This document shows positions 12,661-24,000 of a stretch of DNA of 64,000 nucleotides, in pieces. The position numbers and the translations under genes were made by a program. Within the stretch, counting starts at the first letter, position 1. Each line of letters begins with the position of its first letter. Origin of the DNA: Chinchilla lanigera (lineage: Eukaryota; Chordata; Mammalia; Rodentia; Chinchillidae); assembly GCF_000276665.1 (NCBI RefSeq), contig NW_004955436.1, positions 18,098,422 through 18,162,421 of the forward strand, in the 5' to 3' direction. The notes under the pieces were generated by a model, which worked only from the letters and a program-made list of their open reading frames with translations, had not been told where the DNA came from and did not search any database.

Positions 12661-13853
12661 TCACTTTGTATCTTCAAATTTTGCTATAACTGCTTATTAG
12701 TTGGGCCATGATTTCTTCAGATATTTTCATTTTGATCTTTTATCTCATCATTTAGGAACCTAATGATTGGTATATTAGGCTACTTAAAATTTCCCACAAT
12801 GCAATGATATTCTATTAAAATTTTTAAGTCTTTTTCTTTCTGTATTTCATTTTGAATAGTTTTTATTACTGCAAAATCACTATGTTCTTCTCTGTGATGT
12901 TTTATTTACTGTTATTTATATAAAGTTTGTTTCATCATAATGCTTCCCTCTATAGAAATTAAATATATTTTAAAAATACTTTCTATATCTAATCTGAACA
13001 TGCTAATTGTTTCCTTTTCTTCTTTAGCACATGGGATCAATTTTGCACATGCATATATAAATAAGTACTTAGCTTAAAATGTAACTTGGAACCGTTTGTG
13101 AACCTCCAGAGTTCCCACTCTGCCCAGCTCTCTTTCTCAAGTGCTCTGCCATGCCAGTTTCACACATCTTGGGCTCCCTGACACACCAGCTCCAATGCTA
13201 TGAGTCAGAGAGACTGCTGTGCTCTGTCTGGCCTCCTTATCCTTGTCTCTTCTCTGCAAACTCTTTTTCTAAGCTGTTAGTGGGAATAACCATACAGCTC
13301 CTTGCTTCTGTTTACTTATCTGCGATTACTGTATTGTGCTATGTCTCCTTCAAAATTCAAAAGCTATTGCTTCATATATTTTGCTTTTTGTATTCTTTTT
13401 ATGTTTTCTTTTCTGATATTTCATGAATACTTAAAGGAGAAATCATTGTCTCCTTGAACTGAAATACACTAGCTAATATATTTCCTAGACTACTTTTTAC
13501 ATACTGGCCTTTAAAGAGCTGAAATTCTAACAGTACATATGATTTTACATAGAGACCCAGTTTTATACCTTGCAACATGAACTGGTTCCCCCAGTATTTA
13601 CTTTTAATTAATCTGTTTTTGTTGTGTTGATTTGTTGCAGCATACTTTTTATATTTTCTAGCCTACTTGCAACTGTTTTCAAACTTTCTAGTCTCTTCCA
13701 TTGATATTCTATTATTTGTCAATTTCATTGTCTTTAATACTATAGTTTTGCATTGGTATCTGTTTTGTTTCTAACTTTATGCTTCTTATTTCTTTTAAGT
13801 TGCGAGAGCAGTGCTTGGAGTATTCCTATGGCATTAAACAGCAATGATAACAG
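12661..13853. other. T-rich LINE-like sequence, no gene
   Basis: It probably continues the old L1 block, but divergence prevents a firm boundary. A 91-codon open frame at 13151-13426 has no recognisable similarity. Confidence 0.4.
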
Positions 13854-13865
13854 TACATATCCCTA

Positions 13866-13960
13866 GCGCTGGGGATATAGCTCAGCGGCACAAGTGCCTC
13901 CCTGGCAAGCACAAGGTCCTGAGTTCAATCCCCAGTACCCAAAACAAAAACAAAAAATAA
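13866..13960 (+). repeat. ID-type tRNA-derived SINE
   Basis: A box 'atagctcagcggc' and B box 'gagttcaatcccc' are present. Flanking 12-bp duplications at 13854-13865 and 13961-13972 differ at one base. Confidence 0.9.
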
Positions 13961-13972
13961 TATATATCCCTA

Positions 13973-14934
13973 TCTTGTTCATGATCTTAGGGAAATCTAT
14001 AGACTATCTTTATGTGTATATTTGACTTTTCCTTCATAATATCCTGAAGGAAGATACTTTTGGGCAGATGAAGATTATGAAATGAGTTTAAATTTCAATT
14101 TTCTCACCTTCACATATAATAGTCATATCAACAAAGCTAAAACATCAAGAATATAGTTCTCAATAGTTTTTTTTTGTATTAGGGTAATAAAATATGTGCT
14201 GTATATTTTCTGAATACTGAATACTTCCAGAGGAAGAATATAACCTTCAATTATACAGTAATTACATTTTTCTTTACAATTTTAAAAATGAAACAGTGAG
14301 GTATAAAGGACACTGAATTTACAGTAAGCTTAGAATATGGCTTTAGTGAAGTCTTTTTGAAAGTAAGTTATCTAGCTTCTATGAGTCAGTTGTATTATGC
14401 ATAAAATTGACTTAAATACTTACCTAAAAGAGTGTTTATACACATTAAGTTAGATGTGAACCTTAAATAGCATATGGTGCATTGAAAAAAAATAAAGATG
14501 TTTTTCACTTTAGTAGATATTCATCTTTGATGTGTGTTAAAAATAAGTCAATACTCATGTTCTTATATGTAATTCTGTGATGGCTCTGTTACAAAGTAAT
14601 AATTTTATAACAATTTCATCGACTAATTATAACATTGTCATTATTAAAAATGTCCACTACACTCTCGATTGCCATGAACTCTAAGCTTTGAACAAATACA
14701 TACAGATTTACTTGAATTGAAAGCAATTCAACAGAGTTGCTTTATTTCTTCAATGCCACCCAATTGGATATTTGTTAATTTAGCTTTTGGACTAAACACT
14801 TTTCACATTTAAATGGTCAAGATCATGTAGACAGGAGCAAAGGAGAATATAGAAATGTATACAGTGACTGAGATTTCAAAGTGTTTTTATGTGAGATATA
14901 TTAACTTGAGATAACCACAGTGTAAAAATTGAGA
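13973..14934. other. AT-rich intergenic sequence
   Basis: I recognise no gene, repeat family or structured element here. Confidence 0.5.
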
Positions 14935-15130
14935 ACTGAGCTGGCATACCTGCAATACCAGAACTTTTGGGAGCTAAGGCAGGAGAATCGAATTCAAGCC
15001 CAGCCTGGGCAATTAAGCAACTGAATGAGATCCTGTCTCAAAATAAAAATTAAAAAAGGGCTTAGAATGAAGCTCTATGTGAAGGCCCTGGGTTCAATCT
15101 TCAATAGAGGGGAAAAAAAAGAAAAAGAAC
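14935..15130 (+). repeat. Composite B1-ID SINE (old)
   Basis: A 7SL/B1-like half ('gctggcatacctgcaatacc', 'cccagcctgggcaa', 'gagatcctgtctcaaaa') is followed by a decayed ID-like half ('gaagctctatgtgaaggccctgggttcaa') and an A-rich tail. This order matches the dimeric B1-dID type known in rodents. Confidence 0.75.
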
Positions 15131-15451
15131 TTTCACAGTTTAGAGGACTGCTTTAGAAGCTTATATTGCATAATGAGACAGAATGTCAACCTGGAAGATA
15201 AGATTTTTAGACACATATTTCAATTCACATGTAAAATTAATTTCTTTGGTGTATATTTAAAATATATAAATAAAAGTCATACTAAAATACATGTACATGA
15301 AAATTCTAGTTAGCCAATTTTTACTATATAGTGGATCATTTTAAGTAGTAAAAATTGAGAAAAGTACAAAAAGAATTTGTAACTGAGTTGCAAAATTAAT
15401 TACACTGGAAATGCTTGTCTAATCCAAATATGATTAGAAAATGCTTTTCTT

Positions 15452-15560
15452 CGGACTGGGGATTTAGCTCAGAGGCACAGCGCCTGCCTGGCAAGTGCAA
15501 GGTCGTGAGTTCGATTCTCAGTACAGGAAAAAAACCAAAATACATAAATAAATAAATAAA
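15452..15560 (+). repeat. ID-type tRNA-derived SINE
   Basis: It has ID body and pol III boxes ('tttagctcagaggc', 'gagttcgattctc'). The A-rich tail grades into (TAAA)n. 16-bp flanking duplications at 15436-15451 and 15561-15576 carry two mismatches. Confidence 0.92.
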
Positions 15561-15837
15561 AGAAAATGTTATTCTTGATGTCTGAAGAAGTTGCTTCATG
15601 TGTCAGTGATTTTGCACATATATACCTTTAATCTGCTTATGGATTCTGGTGATGCTTGACTAATTTCCATGTTATTGTACAATCTTATTCTTTAATAATT
15701 AAGAGCTAATTTTTCAAAATTAAAAATATGTTATTTAGCTAATTGAATAACTGAGCAAACATCTCTGAGCAATTTACTTTAGACTTAACTGGTGGAGATT
15801 GGGGAAATTATTTACTCTTAGGCACATCTTATTTAAA

Positions 15838-15970
15838 ATGGTGTATCAAGCTTAGTGCAATGGCACACGTCTGCATGTGCTACTCAGGAGGCTGAGCTAG
15901 GAGAATTCCCTGAGCCTAGGAGTTCTAGGACATTCTGGTCAAAACATAGGACCCTCTCTCAAGTAAAATA
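15838..15970 (+). repeat. B1/7SL-type SINE, diverged
   Basis: 'gcaatggcacacgtctg', 'ctactcaggaggctgagc' and 'accctctctcaagtaaaa' correspond to the start, middle and end of a 7SL-derived monomer. Confidence 0.75.
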
Positions 15971-16581
15971 AGATTTTTATTTAATTTATACTCAGGAGTG
16001 GCATTTGTCCTAGCTATACATCCATTTAGCATTAATAGATGTTATGAAGCTATTTTCTAAAAGAAAAAAGTTGGCAACTTACTGTAGTGGAAATTATCAG
16101 TGGAAGTTATACAGGTAAACATATCACTGTGACTAGAAAATTCCCACCAGAGATTTATTAAAATATGCACCAGAAGACATGTAAAGAAGTCTTTATAGAA
16201 ACCTTATCTAAATTGTCTAAAATTCTGAAGCATCAAATATGAATCAATATTAGACTGGAATAATAGACACAAATATCTTTATAAAATAAATGAAAAATGC
16301 TACCCAAAAAGCATGAGCATTTCTTACAGATACAATGTTGAGTGAAAGAAGCTAGACTAGAATGTATAACATGATTTTCAAGAGCTACCAAACTGAGTTA
16401 TGATGAGAACAGGCAGGAGAGTGGTTACTTGGAAGGTGAGTGGTTATATGGCTCATTGTGAATGGTAGTAAGATTGAGCAATAAATGTCGGAATTGTGTG
16501 CTTCCTCTGCGCTATTCAGTAAAATGTATACTGCATCTAGGTGGGAGTTTCTATACACTGTGATCAAGATAGACAGTTAAT

Positions 16582-17080
16582 GTTTAAATTTTAAAAGTTT
16601 ATTACAGTAAAAGGTACATTGACACTAACCCCCCCTCTGAACACCTGTCAAACACACTCATACGATTACTCTTGTCACTCTCTGAAGCAGTTCTGGAAGT
16701 CTGCTTTCATGTAAAAGTTTACAGATTGTTGCGCTGTTGTGACTGCTTTGATGTCCTGAATTGATTTAAAACTTTTGACTGTCTTGGTCATTTTGCTCTT
16801 TAGAGGAGCCAGGAGCCTCATGGTGCCAGAGCCAGAGAACAGGGTGAAGGATAACGCACTGTAACGTTCCTGGGAGCCTGACTTTTCATCGGATGACACT
16901 TGGCAGCAGCCTTCACCATATTTTTGACCACATCTAGCACAGACACTCACGAAAGAGGACTTCTAGAGCTGATTCGGAAAGTGTCAAGAATGATGGGCTA
17001 AGAGTGTATCAAGTCAGAAGTGTTCTTAGGGGGTTAATGGCAATATGTCTTTTACTGTAATAAAAATTTAAAAATAAATA
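16582..17080 (-). mobile_element. Mariner-type DNA transposon relic with inverted termini, just upstream of NMBR
   Basis: The two ends form an inverted repeat about 45-50 bp long: 16582-16630 pairs with 17029-17080. An exact 15-base core 'tttattacagtaaaa' lies at 16598-16612 and its complement at 17050-17064. Between them the minus strand carries a 91-codon open frame (16675-16950). Its C-terminal part reads 'LKSKM...FKSIQDIKAVTTAQ...DFQNCFRE', the pattern seen at the C-terminal end of mariner transposases. After it come stop codons and then the TIR, the expected order. At about 0.5 kb it is internally deleted; a full mariner is about 1.3 kb. The TIR is seen directly; the mariner name is from recalled family patterns. 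The exact subfamily is unknown. Confidence 0.62.
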
Positions 17081-17852
17081 TTTACCGTAGATTTTGATCA
17101 TGTGTCTTGTAAGAAAAGATAAGAAAATAAGATTTAAAAGAGAGTGGAGCGAGGGTTTGCTTCATTTCCTTTATCCTATGTTACTCTTTTGCTTCCTAAA
17201 TTGAATGCTCCAGCGTTGAACACTTGACAACTCGGATCTCCAACCTTCAGGGGTTCACCAACTTCTTGCGTGGGGCTCCTCCCGCTCAGAGGGATGGACG
17301 CATCCAGGGACTCCGTGTGAGAGGGGACTCAGCTCCCCTCCAGTGCCACAGAATACTACAGCAAAGGCGGAAACAAGAGCAGAGCGGCGGGAGCACAGGT
17401 GGGCAGCTCCCCACGTAGGTTCCCAGCGTTCAGCCGCGACCGGCTGGACAGCGCCAGGATGACTTCCGCCCCTGGGCTCCAGCAGTAGCCAGGCACTTCT
17501 AGCAACCCCATGGGGGAGAGCTTCGTTTTCCAGCGGGCTCTTCGCTTGCTATAGCAGGGAATGGACCATCACAAACGGGAGGAAGACGCAACTGCTCTGC
17601 TTTTTTTTGCTTAAATAAATAAATCCCAAGCTAGTAGTATTATAACCTAATCTAGATTGGAGCTCCAGAGCGTGGACAGAGTTTGCAGCAGGTCCTGCTC
17701 CATTTGGGACGCAGCTGTGTGACTCGTTCCCTGTGAGCTGTAAAACTTGCCAGGGCGGAAAGGAAATTAATTAAATCCAACTCGCTCGCGTTGCACTTTT
17801 CCGGACTCCTGGGCGCATGCAAAGTCCAGCGGAATCTCAGGCGAAGGACACC
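17081..17852 (+). promoter_or_regulatory. NMBR: Putative NMBR promoter-proximal and 5' UTR region
   Basis: This 770-bp stretch changes from AT-rich to GC/CpG-richer sequence from about 17250 onward and leads into the CpG-dense first exon. I could not place a transcription start or a convincing TATA box; the A/T stretch near 17610-17626 ('taaataaataaat') is a weak candidate only. Out-of-frame ATGs occur (for example 17509), and an in-frame ATG lies at 17817. Confidence 0.45.
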
Positions 17853-18274
17853 ATGCCCCGCAAGTCTCTGTCCAACTTCGCCCACACCATGGGAGGGAAT
17901 CAGAGCAGTTTCCTTTCCGAGGGATCCGACCGGGATTTTCTGTCCGGCTCCGACCGGACCACGGGGGAGCTGGTGATCCGTTGTGTGATCCCGTCCCTCT
18001 ACCTGCTCATCATCACGGTGGGCTTGCTGGGCAACATCATGCTGGTGAAAATCTTCATCACCAACCGCGCCATGAGGAGCGTCCCCAACATTTTCATCTC
18101 TAACCTGGCCGCTGGGGACTTGCTGCTGTTGCTCACCTGCGTGCCCGTGGACGCCTCGCGCTACTTCTTCGACGAGTGGATGTTCGGGAAGGTGGGCTGC
18201 AAACTGATCCCGGCCATCCAGCTCACCTCCGTGGGGGTGTCTGTGTTCACTCTCACTGCCCTTAGCGCCGACAG
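17853..18274 (+). CDS. NMBR: NMBR coding exon 1 (N-terminus to DRY motif)
   Basis: It encodes residues 1-140 plus two bases of the R141 codon. The donor is 'acag|gtgagc' at 18275, a near-perfect consensus. The exon is CpG-rich, unlike the surrounding DNA. It covers the N-terminus, TM1-TM3 and the start of the second intracellular loop. An in-frame ATG lies 12 codons upstream (17817, weak context), and an in-frame Met13 codon at 17889 sits in a strong context ('caccatgg'). Confidence 0.97.
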
Positions 18275-21200
18275 GTGAGCGCAGAGGTAGAAGCGAGGTG
18301 GTGGGAGAGAAGATTCGCCTGGAGAACCCAGCAAGGAGCGAAGGGAGCTAGGAAAGGTTGGTGGGAGGGCACAGGGAGAAAGGGGTGAAAGCGATATGGG
18401 AGTAAAGTGAATAAAAGGGGACTCAGGTGGAAAGACTGAAAACATATCGGAAAATTGTTTTATTGTTTAAAAAAACAGAAAAACATTAACTTTAATATTG
18501 TATATCCTACTCACTCCATTCACACATACACTTTGGGAACCTTTATTATTGACTTCATAGAAAGCTGTGGAATAAATATGCAAGGGTCCAAGGATCTTGT
18601 GGGATCTTTTCACATGAGCCTGAAACCTTCAAGTGTATTTCCCTTATTAAGTAGGATACCAGCCTGGAAGGTAACAATGTCCACCTTAGCATTAGGAAAA
18701 TATTTAATTTAAAATTTTATCTAAATAAGAAGAAGCATCTTTTTCATATATTAGGTACTATTTACTGATGTGAAAATAATTAGGATAATAAGTGCTTTGC
18801 AGACAGATGACATTATTCTGGCTTAATGTCTGAAGTCAAGCAATATGTTACATTTTTTCACAGATAGAAACTAAATTTTAGTATCTTCAAATAATGCTGT
18901 AGAGGTGCACCATTGATATCCAATCTGCTTATCATTGTTCTAGCAATGTGCAGTCCTTTATTCTACCTAGCCGTTTAGTCTATTCAACCTTGTGATTTTT
19001 CAGGTATTGATATTGAAGCTCAGGGAATGTAAATCCTCCTGGAAAGGCTAACAGAAAGATCCAAGCCTCCCAATTCAGGGTCCAGTACCATTGATCCAGA
19101 CTCTCTGCAGCCGTGCTTTTGGACAATTAGCTGGGTGTGGGGTGATGTGTGGGTAGGATTGCAGGAAATATATACAATTAGGTATCATTATATCAAGTGG
19201 TGGTTTAATTTCTCTGGGAATGGAGGAGCAGCAAGCTATTTAGGTAAACAATTTAACTGGGATAATTAAGGTGGTGTTCATTGTCTTTAATTTACAAATT
19301 ACTAATGAAAAATGAGTCTGGACTTAAAGGTCCTGGCATTTGCAATGCCAGTCTTATGTTTTTCTTTTTGGGGGTGGGGGAGTTTCTGGTACCAGGATCC
19401 AAACTCAGGTCCCTCCACTTGCCAGGCAGGCGCTGTGCCTCTGAGCTAAATCCCCAGCCCCTCCAGTCTTATGCTGCTTTGGCACTGAAGAGTTAACCTT
19501 TGTTGAAGGAATGACTAAATTCAGTGGAGAGGTTAATTTTTTACTTTTTAACTGTGATTCACTCACTTTAGTTCATATCGTATACTCTCTAAAACTACTT
19601 TCCTAGAAAATTCGATGACTTCTGTGTGAATTATGCATCTCATTTCGTGTACATGGCACTGTTCCTGTCAGTATTTGAAAAGTTGTCTTTGAATAACAAA
19701 ACCAAAATGTGACTTTTAATTTTAGCTACTCTGCTTTAGAGACTCATTTTAATTAGATAGCTAAAAAATTTCATTCAGTGACTAGAGTAAAACTGAATGA
19801 TTAGTTATCATAACAGTCAAAATTACTATCATTATGCTTTACTTTTTAAAACATGGCATTATTAGTAAGATCCAGTGTTTTATTTCACACAAATTTCCTT
19901 AACCTATTTTCATGGAGATACACAGCTAAATATACCCCAGTCAACATCAGAACAATGCTAGTCCTCATATATTTTAGGTACTTATTGGTTTCATATGCTT
20001 ATTATGTGCTGTGTGAATATAGCATTGATAGTTTTAATTGTAGTGATAAAGGAGGGCTGCCTCTTCTACTTGAAGTACGGTCACCCTTGCTTATATTCAA
20101 GTTGTGCCAGAGGAATTTAAGGTAGCTGAAAAATAAAGATACAAATATGTGTTACAGGAATGACAAAAAAGTGGAAGAAATCAGGGATAAGAACTTAAAA
20201 GTTGAAAAACGTAAGGTAACCCATATTTTCACAAAGTGTGAATAATAGAGTTTTCTGAAAATTTTCTAGTAGCAGATTCAAAAAGGTAAACTTGCTTTCC
20301 GTAATAAGCATTCATTGTTATATTTATATAAACATAGAAACAGAGTGAATTATAATTCTACACCTCACTTATTGATTTGTCATTAAATAAAGGTTGTTGC
20401 ATTTGTTTACAATAAGTTATATGTCTTTCTCATTAACCTCAACCATTTTTAGTTTATTTCCCTTTCTCATCTTTAGAAACACCACAGTTTGACCTAGAAA
20501 GGTGCTATGTAATTCTCACAGTATTTATAATATTGCTATCCTTTAGATTTTACGTTGTGGATTTTGAAGATTATTCATGCACTTTAGTGTAGAACCTGGT
20601 GGGCACACTCCAGAAAAGGAGGCAATGAATGCACCAGGCTGGATTTATGGCATCTGGTCACTAACCCTGCATCTGTTATTTCCAGATGTTTTACTTGGAG
20701 AAAGATGACAGAAACAGTGCAGATCACATGGCAGTGTTTTCCTCCTTGCAAAGTAAGAATAATGCCTTCAATATGACATGGCATATTGTAAGAGGAGGGA
20801 GCTGATTCTTTAAATCCTGAATGGTTGCTGGATTTTATATACTTTCTGTGCAAGTACTGAAAATGCACCCGTTGCCTTGCACAACATACAGTTGTGGCAA
20901 AGGTGAGCACCGCTGCACTCAGTCCTCCCGAGAAATTGCTTGTAAACTCAACTGATATTCAGGATCCCCTGAAGACTTTAGTCAGTGTAGAACCTTGCAT
21001 TTGATATCATAAATATTCTGCATTATTGAACTTATTTAGATTTATTTAGTTATTTAGATCTATTTTTTCCCTGTTCTCTGGGTCATTCTGAAAATAAGCG
21101 TATATTGAGCAACACTAGAGTCTGTCTCTATTTCTTACTATCATTCCTGTCTCAATCTAGTATCTAAAAATTCCTACCCCATGCACTCACAATTTCTTGT

Positions 21201-23969
21201 AGTAAGTGATGTCTTAGTTACTTAGGCCATATTTTCTTCATTAGTTCAACAGCTCTTTATTGAGAATCTACTGTGGGCCAGGCATTATGTTGTTTATTAG
21301 AGATGCAGTAATAAGCAAGAGTTTTTCTTCTATTTTCATATATTTTACACTTGGATTATTTTTTTCTGGCTTATTCCTTGCATGATACAATAAAGTTTAA
21401 TAAGAAAAAAGTATGGATATTGTAACTAAAAATGTGTGTGAAAATGTAGAGGTAGAGATTTTGAGATATGATCATTTTTTAAAAGGAAAAATGATCTAAT
21501 CGTCTACTTCATTTTGTATTATGATTAAATTTATTTATCTCTTAAAATGAAATCTAGACCACACACAAATGCCATAGGAAGATTCAAAATGAGAGTTGGT
21601 GAAGAAATATATCTAATTATTTATACTTAATACGTGAAGAGAGAGATGCTTTTGCCTTTGATCATTCTTTTGTTTTCAATTTTCAAATGTACCCTGTTAT
21701 GATACAGTGTCAAGTTAAATAGATTTAATGCTAAGAGGCAGCCCCCACATTTTATATAAATATTTGAAAAAGAAGCATAATAAGGGGCTGGGGATTTAGC
21801 TCAGTGGCAAAGCACCTGCCTGGCAAGCGCAAGGTCATGAGTTCAATTCCCATTACCAGAAGAAAAAACTAAAAAAACAAAAAAAGAAGCATAATAAAAT
21901 ATGCCTACTTTAGTAGGCCCTAGATGGCTTTACTTTCTGCTTTATAACCTTCCAAAAATACACATACAATAGAGGTTCATTATAACGTACTTGATAATTG
22001 TAAGCTATGTTTCAGTACCAATACTGACTCTTCAGTAAGCTTACATTCAACTCTAACTTCTGGTTTTGTAGAATTTGCAGTAGCACCCTTTTATTCAAAT
22101 GTGTATTCTGACTATTATTGGGATCTGGCCTCCCATTCTCAAGAGGTAGCTCAAAAGCTTCCCTGTTGATGAGGTCTTCCTTATCTTCTTCCTACTCTCC
22201 TGCTACGTTTCTCACTTTCCCTAAACCAAGCATTTTGTATCTGTTGCTGGAAATATTACCAGAATTTATTATCTGAAACTTCTCAACATTGTTATTGTCA
22301 TTATACTGCCTATTCTGCCGACTATGGTCTGAACGTTTGTGTCCTCTCCAAATTCATAATTTGAAGTCCTAATTCCCAAGATGATATTTTTAGGTAATGG
22401 GGACTTTAGAAGGTAATTAGCTCATGGGAATGGGGCCCTTCTGAATAAGATTAGTGCCCTCAGAAATAAACTGCAGGAAGACCTTACTGGTTCCATTGCA
22501 TGGAAAGATAGTGAGAAGGTTCCATTCATGTATCAGTAATGAGACCTTCATGAGACATCAAATTTGCTAGCACCTTGATCTCAAGTTTTCTATTCTCCGT
22601 GGTTGTGAAAAAAAAAATGTGTCATGTTTATAAAGCACCTAGTCTTGAGTATTTTGTTATAGTAGTCTCAAGTAAAAAAGTAGTCCTGGGTAATCTTAAG
22701 TCTCTTTTAGTAGCTGCAATGGTATGTGCTTAGATGTTGGATAGATAAGTTACATTTTCCTTTTCCTTTGTAAATACATGGGGGAAACTTAGAGTGCCCT
22801 TTGTGATTTTTTAATAATTTCAAAACAAAGCTTTATCTATTATTAGTGATCATCTATCTATCCTTCCTTTATAAACATCAACATAACAATAAAAACAATC
22901 AGCCTTTCAGTACTTTGCACTTAATTAGGAGTTATCAATCAACAATTATCTAACACTGTGGAAGAAATTCCAGTACAAATAGACCAAAAACAAAAAAACC
23001 TAGAACTATGCTAGAAGAGAAGATTAATCTATTTCGCTATTAGTTCCATAGGTAATATGCCAATGCATATCAGAAGAATAGAATAATATGGAAAAGGAAT
23101 GATTTGAAAGGAAGAAAATGTTTTAAAAAACAGAAACATCAAAGCAGAAACAAAAAAAATAAAAAGGATGAAAAAGAACTAATTGGTTTAGAAAGTAAAC
23201 CAAAGAATTTGTAGAAATACTTTGTAAATGTGAGGCTAAAAAAGAAACACTGAGATTCATTTTTAAATTTTTTTTGTCTTTTTGAGACAGGGTTTCTGGG
23301 CAGGGGATATAGCTCAGAGGCACAAGTGCCTGCCTGGCAAGTGCAAAGCCCTGAGTTCGATTCCCAGTACCAACCCCCTACCAAAAAATACTGAGACAGG
23401 GTTTCACTATGCAGTTCAGACTGGTCTTGAACTCACTTTGTAACCCAAGTTGGCCTCAAATTTGCACCGATCCTCCTGCTTCAGCTCTTTGAGTGCTGGG
23501 ATTACAGGTGGGTGGCACTATGCTCAGTAAAGCACTGAGATTCAAGAATTGGGTTTCTAATTATCCAGGTTGATGATAAAGAAACATTTCACACACAAAG
23601 TCAGGTAGATAGAAAATTATGCAAGTAAAAAAATAAATATTGACTCTTGGAAAATCAGGTGTGTTTAGAATATCATCATAATATATTGCTGAGTTCTATG
23701 GTACATAATATTTCAGTCTCAATAATTATAAATTAACTATACTTAAACACAATTTAAATAATGAAATCAGGACTTTGGGCATTGGAGCAAGTGCCATAGT
23801 AAGTAAAGACAGAAAAATCTTCAGCTGACATAACAAGATGTCAATAGTTAATATTTATATTTGTTCAAGAAACAGTGGTAGATGGGACTGGGGATTTAGC
23901 TCAGCGGCAAAAGCGCCTGTCTGGCAAGCGCAAGGTCTTGAGTTCGGTTCCCGGCACCGGAGAAAAACC

Positions 23970-24000
<31 letters not shown>

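Noticed and set aside
16675..16950. 91-codon minus-strand frame with a Cys-x2-Cys start, first considered as a small zinc-binding protein or processed pseudogene
   Set aside because: It lies between inverted terminal repeats and its C-terminal half fits mariner transposase, so it is treated as part of the transposon relic.
17224..17418. 64-codon frame upstream of NMBR
   Set aside because: It does not begin with ATG and resembles no protein; it lies in promoter or 5' UTR sequence.
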